Below, piece by piece: positions 37,021 through 45,178 of a stretch of DNA of 64,000 bases. The position numbers and the translations under genes were made by a program. The stretch comes from Sphingomonas sp. PP-F2F-A104-K0414 (GTDB lineage Bacteria > Pseudomonadota > Alphaproteobacteria > Sphingomonadales > Sphingomonadaceae): the NCBI RefSeq assembly GCF_004340945.1, contig NZ_SLYD01000005.1:480109-544108 (forward strand), read 5' to 3'. The notes under the pieces are model-generated. The model was not told the DNA's origin, ran no database searches, and was given only the letters and a program-made list of their open reading frames with translations. Numbering within the stretch: the stretch's first letter is position 1; the number at the start of each line of letters is the position of its first letter.

Positions 37021-38505
37021 TCAAGGCAGGAAGGGTGCGGCCGGCATGACGGGCTCGTGCCGCGCCTCCTGCCGGACAAGCGAATAGACCTGCCGTGTTT
37101 CGGCATCGAATTCGACCCAGGGCAGGCGGCCGTCGGTCGCGAACCGGATCCATAGCGCGTGAATCCGTTCGGCAAGATCCTGCGGCGGATTGGGTCCGCA
37201 AAGACCCTGCTCGCCGGTGGCACACGCCAGGGTGTCGAACACGAACGGCAGCTCCATGCCGTGCGAGGCCCCAAGCTCGCCGCTGAACATCGGCGAGCGC
37301 CAATCGAACTCGTACATGTGCGTGCGCCCCTTGTGCGCCTCGGCAAAGCGCCGCGCGGGCCAGCGGAAGACGAGATCGTTCATCGCATCGGTCAGCGCCT
37401 GCCCCGGCTTCTTGCCCTTCGTCCCGATCCCGTACGCCTTCAGCACTTTGCGCGCATGCGGTTGCGACTTGTGGAGGACATAGGTGGCGAGCAACCGTCC
37501 GATCTTGTCGCGCACGCCGGTGGGGACGAGATACAGGTTCATCTCCTCCGCATTGGTGCCGATCAGCAGGTCCACCTGCGCGCCCGCGCCGTTCGCCAGC
37601 GCATCGAGCGGACGCCGCGGCAGCACGTCGTCGCCGTGGACGGGGACGAAGCGGCTGATCCCGAACACCGGTTCGTGGCCCGCTTCGTCGCGCAGATCGA
37701 TCCGCGCGGTCGGTGCAGATACCGCCTCGACCGCGTCGATCAATGCGTCGTACGGCACGCTGCTAAAGCCGGTCGCGTCGGGGGTGATCTTCAGGATCTT
37801 GGCCAGCTTCTTTACCAGTCGCTGCATCACCGGGACCGAGCGCGTCATCCCGCCATGGCCGCTCTGGACGATCGCGCGCCGGAACAATCCCTTGGCGAGC
37901 GGCGAGGCGATCAGGTCCGCGATTGCCATAGCACCTGCGGACTCACCGAACACGGTGACGTTGTCCGGATCGCCGCCGAACGCGGTGATGCCGTCCCGTA
38001 CCCATGTCAGCGCCGCGATCATGTCGCGCAGCCCAAGGTTGGTCGGCACGCCCGGGATCGGCAGGAAGCCGTCCACGCCCATCCGGTAATTGATTGCGAC
38101 GCAGATCACGCCGTCTCGCGCGAACGTGCTGCCGTCCTGCACCGGCGCATCCTTGCTGCCGATCACGAACCCGCCGCCGTGGATGAACACCATCACCGGC
38201 AGGCTAGTCCGGTCGTCGTCGGGCCGCCAGATATTCGCCGTCAGATACTCGTCGCCCGGCATCCAGCCCTCGCCGATCAGCGGTACGGTATCGAGGCCTG
38301 GGAACGCCTTGGTCCGCTGCGGCGCATTGGGGCCGGTCACCGTCGCGTCGCGTACGCCTGACCACGGCACGACCGGTTGTGGAGGCGCGAACCGGTTCGC
38401 ACCCACCGGCGCCGCGGCGTAGGGCACGCCGAGGAACCGCCGCACGTCGCCCGCGGCACTCCCCTGCACGATACCGGCGGCGGTCGAGACGATGGGTTGG
38501 CTCAC
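37021..38505 (-). CDS. Carboxylesterase type B
   Basis: A 494-residue esterase of the type B (cholinesterase-like) family. GTG at 38505 is chosen since GGAGGAGA stands 6 bases before it and the protein then begins SQPIVSTAAGIVQGS, the family start; the open frame extends to 38547. Motifs: FLGVPYAAAPVGANRF, HGGGFVIGS oxyanion hole, GESAGAMA nucleophile elbow, and a late His region (GASHGMELPFVF). No clear signal peptide, so probably cytoplasmic. With the SDR it forms a two-gene unit next to the TonB receptor operon, and gives the cluster two esterases from different families. Confidence 0.9.
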   Translation of the reverse strand: MSQPIVSTAAGIVQGSAAGDVRRFLGVPYAAAPVGANRFAPPQPVVPWSGVRDATVTGPNAPQRTKAFPGLDTVPLIGEGWMPGDEYLTANIWRPDDDRTSLPVMVFIHGGGFVIGSKDAPVQDGSTFARDGVICVAINYRMGVDGFLPIPGVPTNLGLRDMIAALTWVRDGITAFGGDPDNVTVFGESAGAMAIADLIASPLAKGLFRRAIVQSGHGGMTRSVPVMQRLVKKLAKILKITPDATGFSSVPYDALIDAVEAVSAPTARIDLRDEAGHEPVFGISRFVPVHGDDVLPRRPLDALANGAGAQVDLLIGTNAEEMNLYLVPTGVRDKIGRLLATYVLHKSQPHARKVLKAYGIGTKGKKPGQALTDAMNDLVFRWPARRFAEAHKGRTHMYEFDWRSPMFSGELGASHGMELPFVFDTLACATGEQGLCGPNPPQDLAERIHALWIRFATDGRLPWVEFDAETRQVYSLVRQEARHEPVMPAAPFLP

Positions 38506-38637
38506 GATGTTCTCTCCTCCCGATCCGCAACCGCGGTCGGAGGACAAAGGTAGCAGTCCGGCAACGCACGTCGCGAACTCACGTTATGCGCATCGTTGCT
38601 TTTATCGTGCAGTCCGGTGGGCCGACAAGCGCCCCCG

Positions 38638-39105
38638 TTACCAGGCCCCGGTCCCGGTCGCGCACTGCTGGTATTCGGCGATGCGCCGTCGGGTCGCCGG
38701 CGATGTTGTCTCCGGCAGGTCGTCCAGCGGGAACCAGCCGGCCTGTTCGATCTCCCGAAGGTCAGCACGGTCTAGTATCCCGCTCGCCGCGGTTCGCACG
38801 ACGAAGATCACGATGTGGTCGTCCTTGCCCTCCCCGCGGCTGTGATAGACGCCCAGTACTCGCTCGATCACCGGGTCAGCGATCGCCACTTCCTCGGCAA
38901 GCTCGCGCGCCAGCGCAGCGACCGTGCTCTCGCCTTTCTTCACGCCGCCGCCCGGCAGATACCAGTGATCGGCATAGGTATGCCGTACCAGCGCGACCCG
39001 CCCGTCCCGGTCCAGCAACAGCGCACGAACACCGATCGTCCGCGGCTTGCCGATCCGCCATACGAGCCTCGCTATCCTGCCGATCAATCGATGAGGTACA
39101 CCCAC
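38638..39105 (-). CDS. NUDIX hydrolase
   Basis: A 155-residue protein. The Nudix box is GGVKKGESTVAALARELAEEVAI, matching G-x5-E-x7-REU-x-EE-x-G-U except for Ala in place of the last Gly. GTG at 39105 has AGAGGGA 7 bases upstream; the longer open frame to 39891 is antisense to the neighbouring oxidase and is rejected. It should cleave a nucleoside diphosphate linked to another moiety. It lies between catabolic genes but no functional link is visible. Confidence 0.85.
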   Translation of the reverse strand: MGVPHRLIGRIARLVWRIGKPRTIGVRALLLDRDGRVALVRHTYADHWYLPGGGVKKGESTVAALARELAEEVAIADPVIERVLGVYHSRGEGKDDHIVIFVVRTAASGILDRADLREIEQAGWFPLDDLPETTSPATRRRIAEYQQCATGTGAW

Positions 39106-39312
39106 GCTTCTATCCCTCTGCGTTTGTCGACTCGTCCCAAAGTACCCGGGAACTTGGTTTACGCCCGATGGCGTTGGGAGGCACAACCAAGCAGCGGACG
39201 GGCACAGCGAATGGTTTTGTAGCTCGCTCCGAATGCGGTCAGATGGAAATGGCTTCTCCGACATCCTGATCACGGGAGCAATCCGCACCGACTTTAACCA
39301 GTGGCAGGGCCC

Positions 39313-40485
39313 ATGACGCGACTTCAACGTGCGAACAACATAGCCGATCTGCGCCTGATGGCACGCAAACGGCTGCCGCGACCGATCTTCGACTATATCG
39401 ACGGCGGCGCCGACGACGAAGTGTCGCTGCGCCGAAACGTCGGCGCGTTTGCGGACTACGAGCTGGTGCCGGACGTCCTGAACGACGTCTCGGAAATCCG
39501 GACCGGCACGACGCTGTTCGGACAGCCATCGCGCTGGCCGCTGATGCTGGCGCCGACAGGGCTTACCCGAATGTTCCACGGCCATGCCGAACTCGCCGTC
39601 GCGCGCGCGGCCGCACGCCACGGCATCCTCTACAGCCTGTCGACAATGGGAACGACGCGGCTGGAAGACCTTGCCCAGGCCTTCGCCGGACCGAAGGTTT
39701 TCCAGATCTATATTTTCAAGGACCGCGGCCTTACCGCAGAGTTCGTCGCTCGCTGCCGGGACGCAGGCTTCCACGGACTGGCGTTGACGGTCGACACACC
39801 TGTAGCCGGCAACCGCGAGCGAGACAGGCGTAGCGGACTGTCCCTGCCGCCCAAGCTGACACTGAAGTCGTTGCTGAGCTTCGCGCGTCATCCCTCATGG
39901 TCGCTGCCCGCGCTGACGGGGTCCAAATTCGATCTCGCGAACGTCAGCCACAAGATCGACGCGCTCGCGTCGGGGCCGATGAGCCTGTTCGATTATATCG
40001 GCGGCCAGTTCGATAGGTCGGTCGGTTGGCGCGATGTCGAATGGCTCGCCCGCGAGTGGAACGGGCCGCTCGCGATCAAGGGCGTGATGACGCCCGAGGA
40101 CGCGCGACGTTCGATCGCGTCGGGCGCGACCGGCGTGATGGTATCGAACCACGGCGGACGCCAACTCGATGGAGCGCCTGCGCCAATCGATCAGATCGCC
40201 GCAGTACGTGACGCCGTCGGCGATGCGCCGGATGTGATCTGCGACGGCGGCATTCGGCGTGGCTCGGACATCGTGAAGGCGCTCGCACTGGGGGCGACCG
40301 CCTGTTCGATCGGGCGCCCTTATCTGTACGGCCTAGCGGCAGGCGGAGAGGCAGGCGTCAACCGCGCGCTGACGCTGCTGACCGAGGAGTTCGAGCGCAC
40401 GATGACCCTAGCCGGCGTAAACGATCTCGCGACCCTTTCCCGCCGCCATGTTCGAGTTCGGGTAAACTCGCGCAATCCGGCGTAG
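39313..40485 (+). CDS. FMN-dependent alpha-hydroxy-acid oxidase/dehydrogenase (LldD family)
   Basis: A 390-residue enzyme of the L-lactate dehydrogenase/glycolate oxidase family. It has the N-terminal Arg/Leu-rich helix and DYIDGGADDE, FMN-binding LMLAPTGLTRM and SLSTMGTT, the catalytic SNHGGRQLDGA with its active-site His, and CDGGIRRGSDIVKALALGATACSIGRPYLYG. It should oxidise an L-2-hydroxy acid to the 2-oxo acid. ATG at 39313 is used; a GTG at 39301 is in frame. It complements the D-specific FAD enzyme at 32559, so both stereoisomers of a hydroxy acid could be used, though it is on the opposite strand. Confidence 0.9.
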   Translation: MTRLQRANNIADLRLMARKRLPRPIFDYIDGGADDEVSLRRNVGAFADYELVPDVLNDVSEIRTGTTLFGQPSRWPLMLAPTGLTRMFHGHAELAVARAAARHGILYSLSTMGTTRLEDLAQAFAGPKVFQIYIFKDRGLTAEFVARCRDAGFHGLALTVDTPVAGNRERDRRSGLSLPPKLTLKSLLSFARHPSWSLPALTGSKFDLANVSHKIDALASGPMSLFDYIGGQFDRSVGWRDVEWLAREWNGPLAIKGVMTPEDARRSIASGATGVMVSNHGGRQLDGAPAPIDQIAAVRDAVGDAPDVICDGGIRRGSDIVKALALGATACSIGRPYLYGLAAGGEAGVNRALTLLTEEFERTMTLAGVNDLATLSRRHVRVRVNSRNPA

Positions 40486-40737
40486 CATTTTGAGAATACG
40501 TCGGAAATATCCGAGCCGACTGAAAATTTGGTCTATGCCGCGTCGGTCTAGAAGCTAGAACCGATTAATTAACAACATTGCACCGACAGTTCACGACTAT
40601 GAACAGTCGTTCCGCAATCGCCCTGTCTCACCGTATGAGCGAACGTCAGCTTTCGCCACTTGAGCGCTTGAAAGCGGCTGTTCCGTTTTTCTTCCCACTC
40701 TGGTCATTCTGTTTTCGCCCACAATTGGGCGTGCCAG

Positions 40738-41073
40738 TTATCGCTTGGCACTCCCGCGATCTTTCGAGCGCCAATTGAAACTCGAAATTGGGCCTGTCGC
40801 TCTTCTCGAAAAGATCGACCAGGGACCGGGTATGTAATCTGCCGTCAACCCGGCGAGAGGCGCACGCGGCGTCGGTGCGGGCGCTTGGTGGAAGATCAAG
40901 CGTCCCTGTCCGCCCAAGCGCACAGGCGGCAAGTACACCGCTGTCATGCCCTGCGTCGGTGAATGCATCGCCTCTTGAGACGCGCAGGAAGCAAGCAGTA
41001 ACATTAACAACGCGGCGATGGTTATTCCGTAATTCTTGCTAAGTTTAGACGTTCCATGGCTTAGCTTAACCAT
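40738..41073 (-). CDS. Putative small lipoprotein
   Basis: A 111-residue open frame with a convincing lipoprotein signal: a basic start, the helix GITIAALLMLLLASC with lipobox LASC near residue 30, then Ala-Ser-Gln. The rest is Pro/Arg-rich without a recognised domain. No clear ribosome site precedes the ATG, and its neighbours on both sides are non-coding, so I keep moderate doubt. If real, it is an envelope lipoprotein of unknown role. Confidence 0.45.
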   Translation of the reverse strand: MVKLSHGTSKLSKNYGITIAALLMLLLASCASQEAMHSPTQGMTAVYLPPVRLGGQGRLIFHQAPAPTPRAPLAGLTADYIPGPWSIFSRRATGPISSFNWRSKDRGSAKR

Positions 41074-41486
41074 TTAGTCGGCTTCTACGGCTCTCACCCA
41101 GCCATAACAGCAGCAGATCGACTGACGTTACTGCATGGGCTCGCGGGCCTATAATCCTTTTACGGCCGGCAGGAACTATAAGCAGTCGCTCAAGTGGCGC
41201 TCATCGCCTCCCGAAACCTGCCGCTCGTTCAGTTGCGATTTTCGGATCTCTGTTCAGGTCGCAAACGGCTAGGCAGGCTTCAGGCGAGCCACGAGACTTC
41301 GCTGCTTTTGCGTGATAAGCTTAGTCTTGGACTACCGTTGCTCAGTGCCCAGTGCCTGTCCAATACCCTCGACCCAAGAATCTATAATTCCTCAGAACAT
41401 TGGAAGACCTCGAGACAGTCCTGCGACGAAGCTGTACAGCGATACCACCTGACCGGCAGGGCAAACTAACTTTCAGGGAAACGAAC
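41074..41486. other. Intergenic region
   Basis: About 410 bases between the small lipoprotein and the MocR-type gene. Short open frames occur on both strands but none has a start site or motif. It likely carries the regulator's promoter. Nothing else seen. Confidence 0.4.
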
Positions 41487-42955
41487 ATGAGCATGCCATC
41501 GGCTGCTTCGCCCCTGTCGATCGTCATCGATCGCGATCGACCTGTTCCAATCGCCGAACAGATAACGATAAATTTGCGCGAAGCGATCGTCGAGGGGCGG
41601 CTGGAGCCTGGCGCCCGGCTGCCATCATGGCTCGACATGGCGACTCAGCTTGGCGTCGCCCGAGGTACCGTCAGGACGGCGTACGAACGGCTGATCGATG
41701 AGTCGCTCGTGATATCCTCTGGCGCCGCCGGAACGCGTGTCGCGGAAAATCGATTATCCTGCCTGCCGCGGTTCATGTCGACATTCCGCGCCCGATGCAG
41801 GGGATCGAGCGCGGCTTCTATCTGAAGCCGCTCCCCTTCCAGATGGGCGTACCGGCCCAGGACGCTTTCCCGGCGAAACTCTGGTCACGGATGCGGACGA
41901 AGGCGGTGCGCGACGATGCGATGGCACCGGTTGGCCCTCCCGATCCGCGCGGCCATCCCGATCTTCGCGCGCAGATCGCAAGCTATCTGGCGATCGCGCG
42001 CGGTATTCGGTGCTTGCCCGACCAGATCATCCTGACAAGCGGCTACAAGAATGGCCTGAGCCTCGCGATTTTGACGTTGCAGGCACAAGGCCGCACCGCC
42101 TGGATGGAAGATCCGGGATTTCCGATGGCGCGGCGGGCGCTGGAACTCACCGGCATGTCGATCGCCTATGTCCCGGTCGACGCGGAGGGTATCCAGGTCG
42201 CCCGCGGGGTCGAGATCGCCCCCGACGCGGCGATCGCGGTGGTGACGGCGGGGCAGCAGGCGCCGACCGGAGTCGCCCTGTCGCCACGGCGCCGGCGGGA
42301 GCTCGTGGCGTGGGCAGTGCGCGAAGACGGCTGGATCATCGAGGATGATTACCTGAGCGAACTCCAGTTGTCGGGACGCGCAGTGCCGGCGTTCGCGGGG
42401 ACCGATCCGAACGGCCGGGTGATCCATGTCGGCAGCTTTGGCAAGATGCTCAGCCCGGCGCTCGGCCTCGGGTTCGTCGTCGCGCCGCTGTCGCTCGCCG
42501 AGCGGTTTGGCGAGGTCGCAGCCTTCCTCAATCCCGCGCCGAATGCCACGACCCAACTCGCGCTGGCGGCCTTTCTCGCCGAGGGTCTGCTCATCTGTTA
42601 CCCGGGGTATAACGGCTCGGGCTCGATCCTGCTCAAGAACGCCCTCGAATGGGGATCTCAGCCGACCTTCGGCACCGGCGGCCTTGCCCCTTTCCCCGAC
42701 AAGATCGCAGCGATCATGTCCATTACCGAAGACGTCGAGAGCGGCGCGATCGCGCTGCAGCACCTTCGCACGATTCTCCAGCACATGGGTGTGATCGTGA
42801 TGCCCGATGCACTCGTGTTCGCCGATGACGCGTTTGCCGCGGATCCGCTTCGCGATGCTTCGGTCGTGCCCCGCGTCCAGCGACAAGTGCGATTGCTGAT
42901 CGATGCGTTGCTTGCGCAGCAGCATGGGACTGTGCGGACCCGGCCCCTTCGATGA
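41487..42955 (+). pseudogene. MocR/PdxR-type regulator (GntR helix-turn-helix plus aminotransferase-like domain) with one-base frameshift
   Basis: Two frames together encode one MocR protein. The first (from ATG 41487, AGGGAA upstream) gives a GntR winged helix (PIAEQITINLREAIVEGRLEPGARLPS ... VARGTVRTAYERLIDE). The second continues as PAAVHVDIPRPMQGIERGFYLK and a fold-type I aminotransferase-like domain with the PLP-lysine string GSFGKMLSPALGLGF. The shift lies close to an A4 run at 41746-41749; adding one A would give a single frame of 489 residues, the normal family length. It may be a true mutation or a sequencing error. If intact, it would be a PLP-sensing regulator. Its 3' end overlaps the convergent globin frame by 233 bases. 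Confidence 0.8.
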
Positions 42956-43433
42956 CCGCGAGAGCCCCGCGCATCGCCGCTTGGAGCATATCGGCCTTGC
43001 TCAGGCCAAGGCCGCCGCCTTGATGCACGATCGCCGCGCTGAGCAGGCTGTTCGCGATGTTCCGGGCGCGCTCGATCACGTGACCCCGTGCCGCCTCGGT
43101 TCCGATTTCGCCGAGCGTCTCCTCGAACAGCATGCGCCAATGGGCGAACTCGGCACGCCCGAGATCGGGAATGACGACGTGCTTGAGCATCGGATTTCCA
43201 GCGAATTCGCCCGAGCTGAACAGTATGGAACGCCAGAAGTGGTTCATTTGTACGAGATGCGGCGTCCAGTCGGCCACATGCGCGGCAAAGATCGGTCCGA
43301 GGACGTCGTCTAGCCGCACCTTGGCGTAGAACCGCTCGATCATTCGCGCGACAAAGGCCTCGTCGATACCGAGCGCCTCCGCATTTCGCCGCTTCGCGTC
43401 CCGTGCGGCTGTTGCATGCTGGGTTCCCGTCAT
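42723..43433 (-). CDS. Group III truncated hemoglobin with an antisense-derived C-terminal tail
   Basis: The first 155 or so residues of this 236-residue frame form a group III truncated globin: RRNAEALGIDEAFVARMIERFYAKVRLDDVLGPIFAAHV, WTPHLVQMNHFWRSILFSSGEFAGNP, then HVVIPDLGRAEFAHWRMLFEETL. AAGGAAA precedes the ATG. Globins of this group bind haem and act on oxygen or NO. After that the frame runs on over the 3' end of the MocR gene, giving about 75 Arg/Ala/His-rich residues that look like antisense. The gene may have lost its natural stop codon; the globin fold itself is whole. Confidence 0.83.
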   Translation of the reverse strand: MTGTQHATAARDAKRRNAEALGIDEAFVARMIERFYAKVRLDDVLGPIFAAHVADWTPHLVQMNHFWRSILFSSGEFAGNPMLKHVVIPDLGRAEFAHWRMLFEETLGEIGTEAARGHVIERARNIANSLLSAAIVHQGGGLGLSKADMLQAAMRGALAVIEGAGSAQSHAAAQATHRSAIALVAGRGARPKHREADPRQTRHRRTRVHRASRSHPCAGESCEGAAARSRRSRRLR

Positions 43434-43545
43434 GACTGGGTTTCCTTAAACGCGCCTGCACCGAACGACACGCTAATCGCGGGATCGTACCGGCGCGGCT
43501 TCAACATTGGCGATCTTCCATGAACCACCGGCGAGCGGCCGCAAA

Positions 43546-44583
43546 TTATTGCCGCTCGCCGAACGATACCGGGTACGCCTCGGTGCGGGTCGCGAGCATC
43601 GGGTCGGCGGCAGCGATTCCGTCCGGCATCCGCCCCGGAAGGAATGTCAGCGCACGGTCGGCTTCGGCGGTGTTCGCAGCCAGCATTGCGATCGTGATCG
43701 TGCCCAGCTTTACCAGTTTCCGGCGCGACGGCCACGCGATCGACGGATCGTCAAGCAGGTCCCCGCGCTCGCTGAGCTGCGCATACCAGTCGAAGCGGAC
43801 CGGCCCGTCCTTGAAGCGTTTGGCGATCTCAGGCTGCAGATAGTCAGGCGCCGGGCCCGCCCCGGTACCGAAATAATGCTCGCCCGCGGCGGGGACGAAG
43901 CGATAGCGCACCGGTCGCGCACGTCCATTGCGGTCGGTGAAAGTCACTGCATTGACCCCGAAATACGCCGTCGTCGCGTAACTCAGCGGCGCCGGGTGCT
44001 GCGTCGTCAGGAACGTCTTGGCATCTGGATGTGTGGCAAGAAACCCGTCGAGCGGCGTCGGTGCGGCAACCCCGGGACCACTCGTGCCGATCGCACGCAG
44101 CAGCGCGCCGAACTCCGTGGCGGTCCGGGTCGGGAACCCGTCGAAATTGTGCGTGACGATGTCGAGTGAAGGAGCGGCAGGCGACCCGAACTTTATCGCC
44201 ATGCCACGTGGGTTGGCGCCGGGGTCATTGTCGGCAATGTTTGGAAAACCGGTAAAGTTCGAAAAGCGCACGATGACCGGCGTAGCATGCTCGAACAACG
44301 GCGCCCGGCTCAGCGATCGCGCGGCTCTCGTGGGCTCGAACCGACCCTCGAGAATGATACCCTTGGCGTGCACGGCGCGCGCGTGATGCTCGCCAAATGC
44401 GGTATGGAGATCCTCGACCAGGTCTCGCCCCGTTTCGACAGGCTTATCCTGTGCGGTCGCGTTCGCGGTCGCGGTGAGCAATAGCACCGTTGAAGCAGCC
44501 GAACGGAGGATGTTGCTGAGCGCTCTCGTGCAAAAGGAGCGTGACTGCGACGCCGCCAGGGTTTGGCTATTGACCTTCGACAT
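43546..44583 (-). CDS. SrpA-type catalase-related peroxidase (exported)
   Basis: A 345-residue catalase-like haem peroxidase. ATG at 44583 follows AAGGGGAA. A signal peptide (ALSNILRSAASTVLLLTATANATAQD) precedes the catalase core. The catalytic His lies in HAKGIILEG, and PVIVRFSNFTG, NDPGANPRGMAIKF and THNFDGFPT match the small catalase-related family. It is shorter than monofunctional catalases, and these proteins often act as peroxidases in the periplasm. It is 112 bases downstream of nothing on the same strand except in the direction of the globin gene, with which it may share oxidative-stress roles. Confidence 0.87.
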   Translation of the reverse strand: MSKVNSQTLAASQSRSFCTRALSNILRSAASTVLLLTATANATAQDKPVETGRDLVEDLHTAFGEHHARAVHAKGIILEGRFEPTRAARSLSRAPLFEHATPVIVRFSNFTGFPNIADNDPGANPRGMAIKFGSPAAPSLDIVTHNFDGFPTRTATEFGALLRAIGTSGPGVAAPTPLDGFLATHPDAKTFLTTQHPAPLSYATTAYFGVNAVTFTDRNGRARPVRYRFVPAAGEHYFGTGAGPAPDYLQPEIAKRFKDGPVRFDWYAQLSERGDLLDDPSIAWPSRRKLVKLGTITIAMLAANTAEADRALTFLPGRMPDGIAAADPMLATRTEAYPVSFGERQ

Positions 44584-45178
44584 GAGCAAATTCCCCTTCG
44601 CCTTACATCGGCGATGAGTCCTGAGTAGACTGCGTTTCCAAAACCGACAGGCCCAAGAACCTGCAAAACGACCGTACCATCGCCGATCGACGGCATGACC
44701 CACAGTCGGATTTACCGCTTCCTTCTCATCAGACCAACTTTAGGCGCTCGTTCATCTCCGCGACATTCTAAATTTGACACCAAGCTACCCGATTATGGAT
44801 CTACATACCCTGGTTGTATTTCACCGATAGAGAGTCCTTGGCGGGCAAGACCCCATTTAAGACGTTCGCACACCATTTTCTGTTTTCGACTTCGCGCGCT
44901 CGTTCACGCCTGCATCAAAACTACTATGTAGCCGGCGCGGAAGCCCGAACCCTTGGCGGATATCAAATCCTACCTTTGTTGTGTATTGGCTGATCTCGCC
45001 CCCCCCGCCCGGGCCCCAGGATCAAAAGAGCCATCCCCGTACCACGCTGATACAGGTTCGGTGCAAACTGACCATCTAAGCTGTTCGAAAGGCTGGCTGT
45101 ATTCGCTAGGGCACGGTCAGTTTCATGGCGGGCAGCCTCAGCCCGGCCGTGAGGCCTGTGGCGAAACGGGGACGAACG
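44584..45178. promoter_or_regulatory. Divergent region before the Pel-like operon
   Basis: About 595 bases between the exported peroxidase (reverse) and the RTX deacetylase (forward). It should hold the promoter for the eight-gene operon. TTGACA occurs at 44776 but without a well-spaced -10 box. The frame open from 44953 is an out-of-phase artefact. The AT content is locally higher than in the flanking genes. Confidence 0.4.

Noticed and set aside
33898..37155. Forward open frame of 1085 codons
   Set aside because: Antisense to the TonB receptor and SDR genes; no domain, composition typical of high-GC shadow frames.
38638..39891. A 417-residue NUDIX fusion protein
   Set aside because: The upstream 260 residues are antisense to the hydroxyacid oxidase; a GTG with a ribosome site at 39105 gives a normal-size NUDIX protein.
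40578..40778. 66-residue forward open frame
   Set aside because: No ribosome site or motif, overlaps the end of the putative lipoprotein on the other strand.
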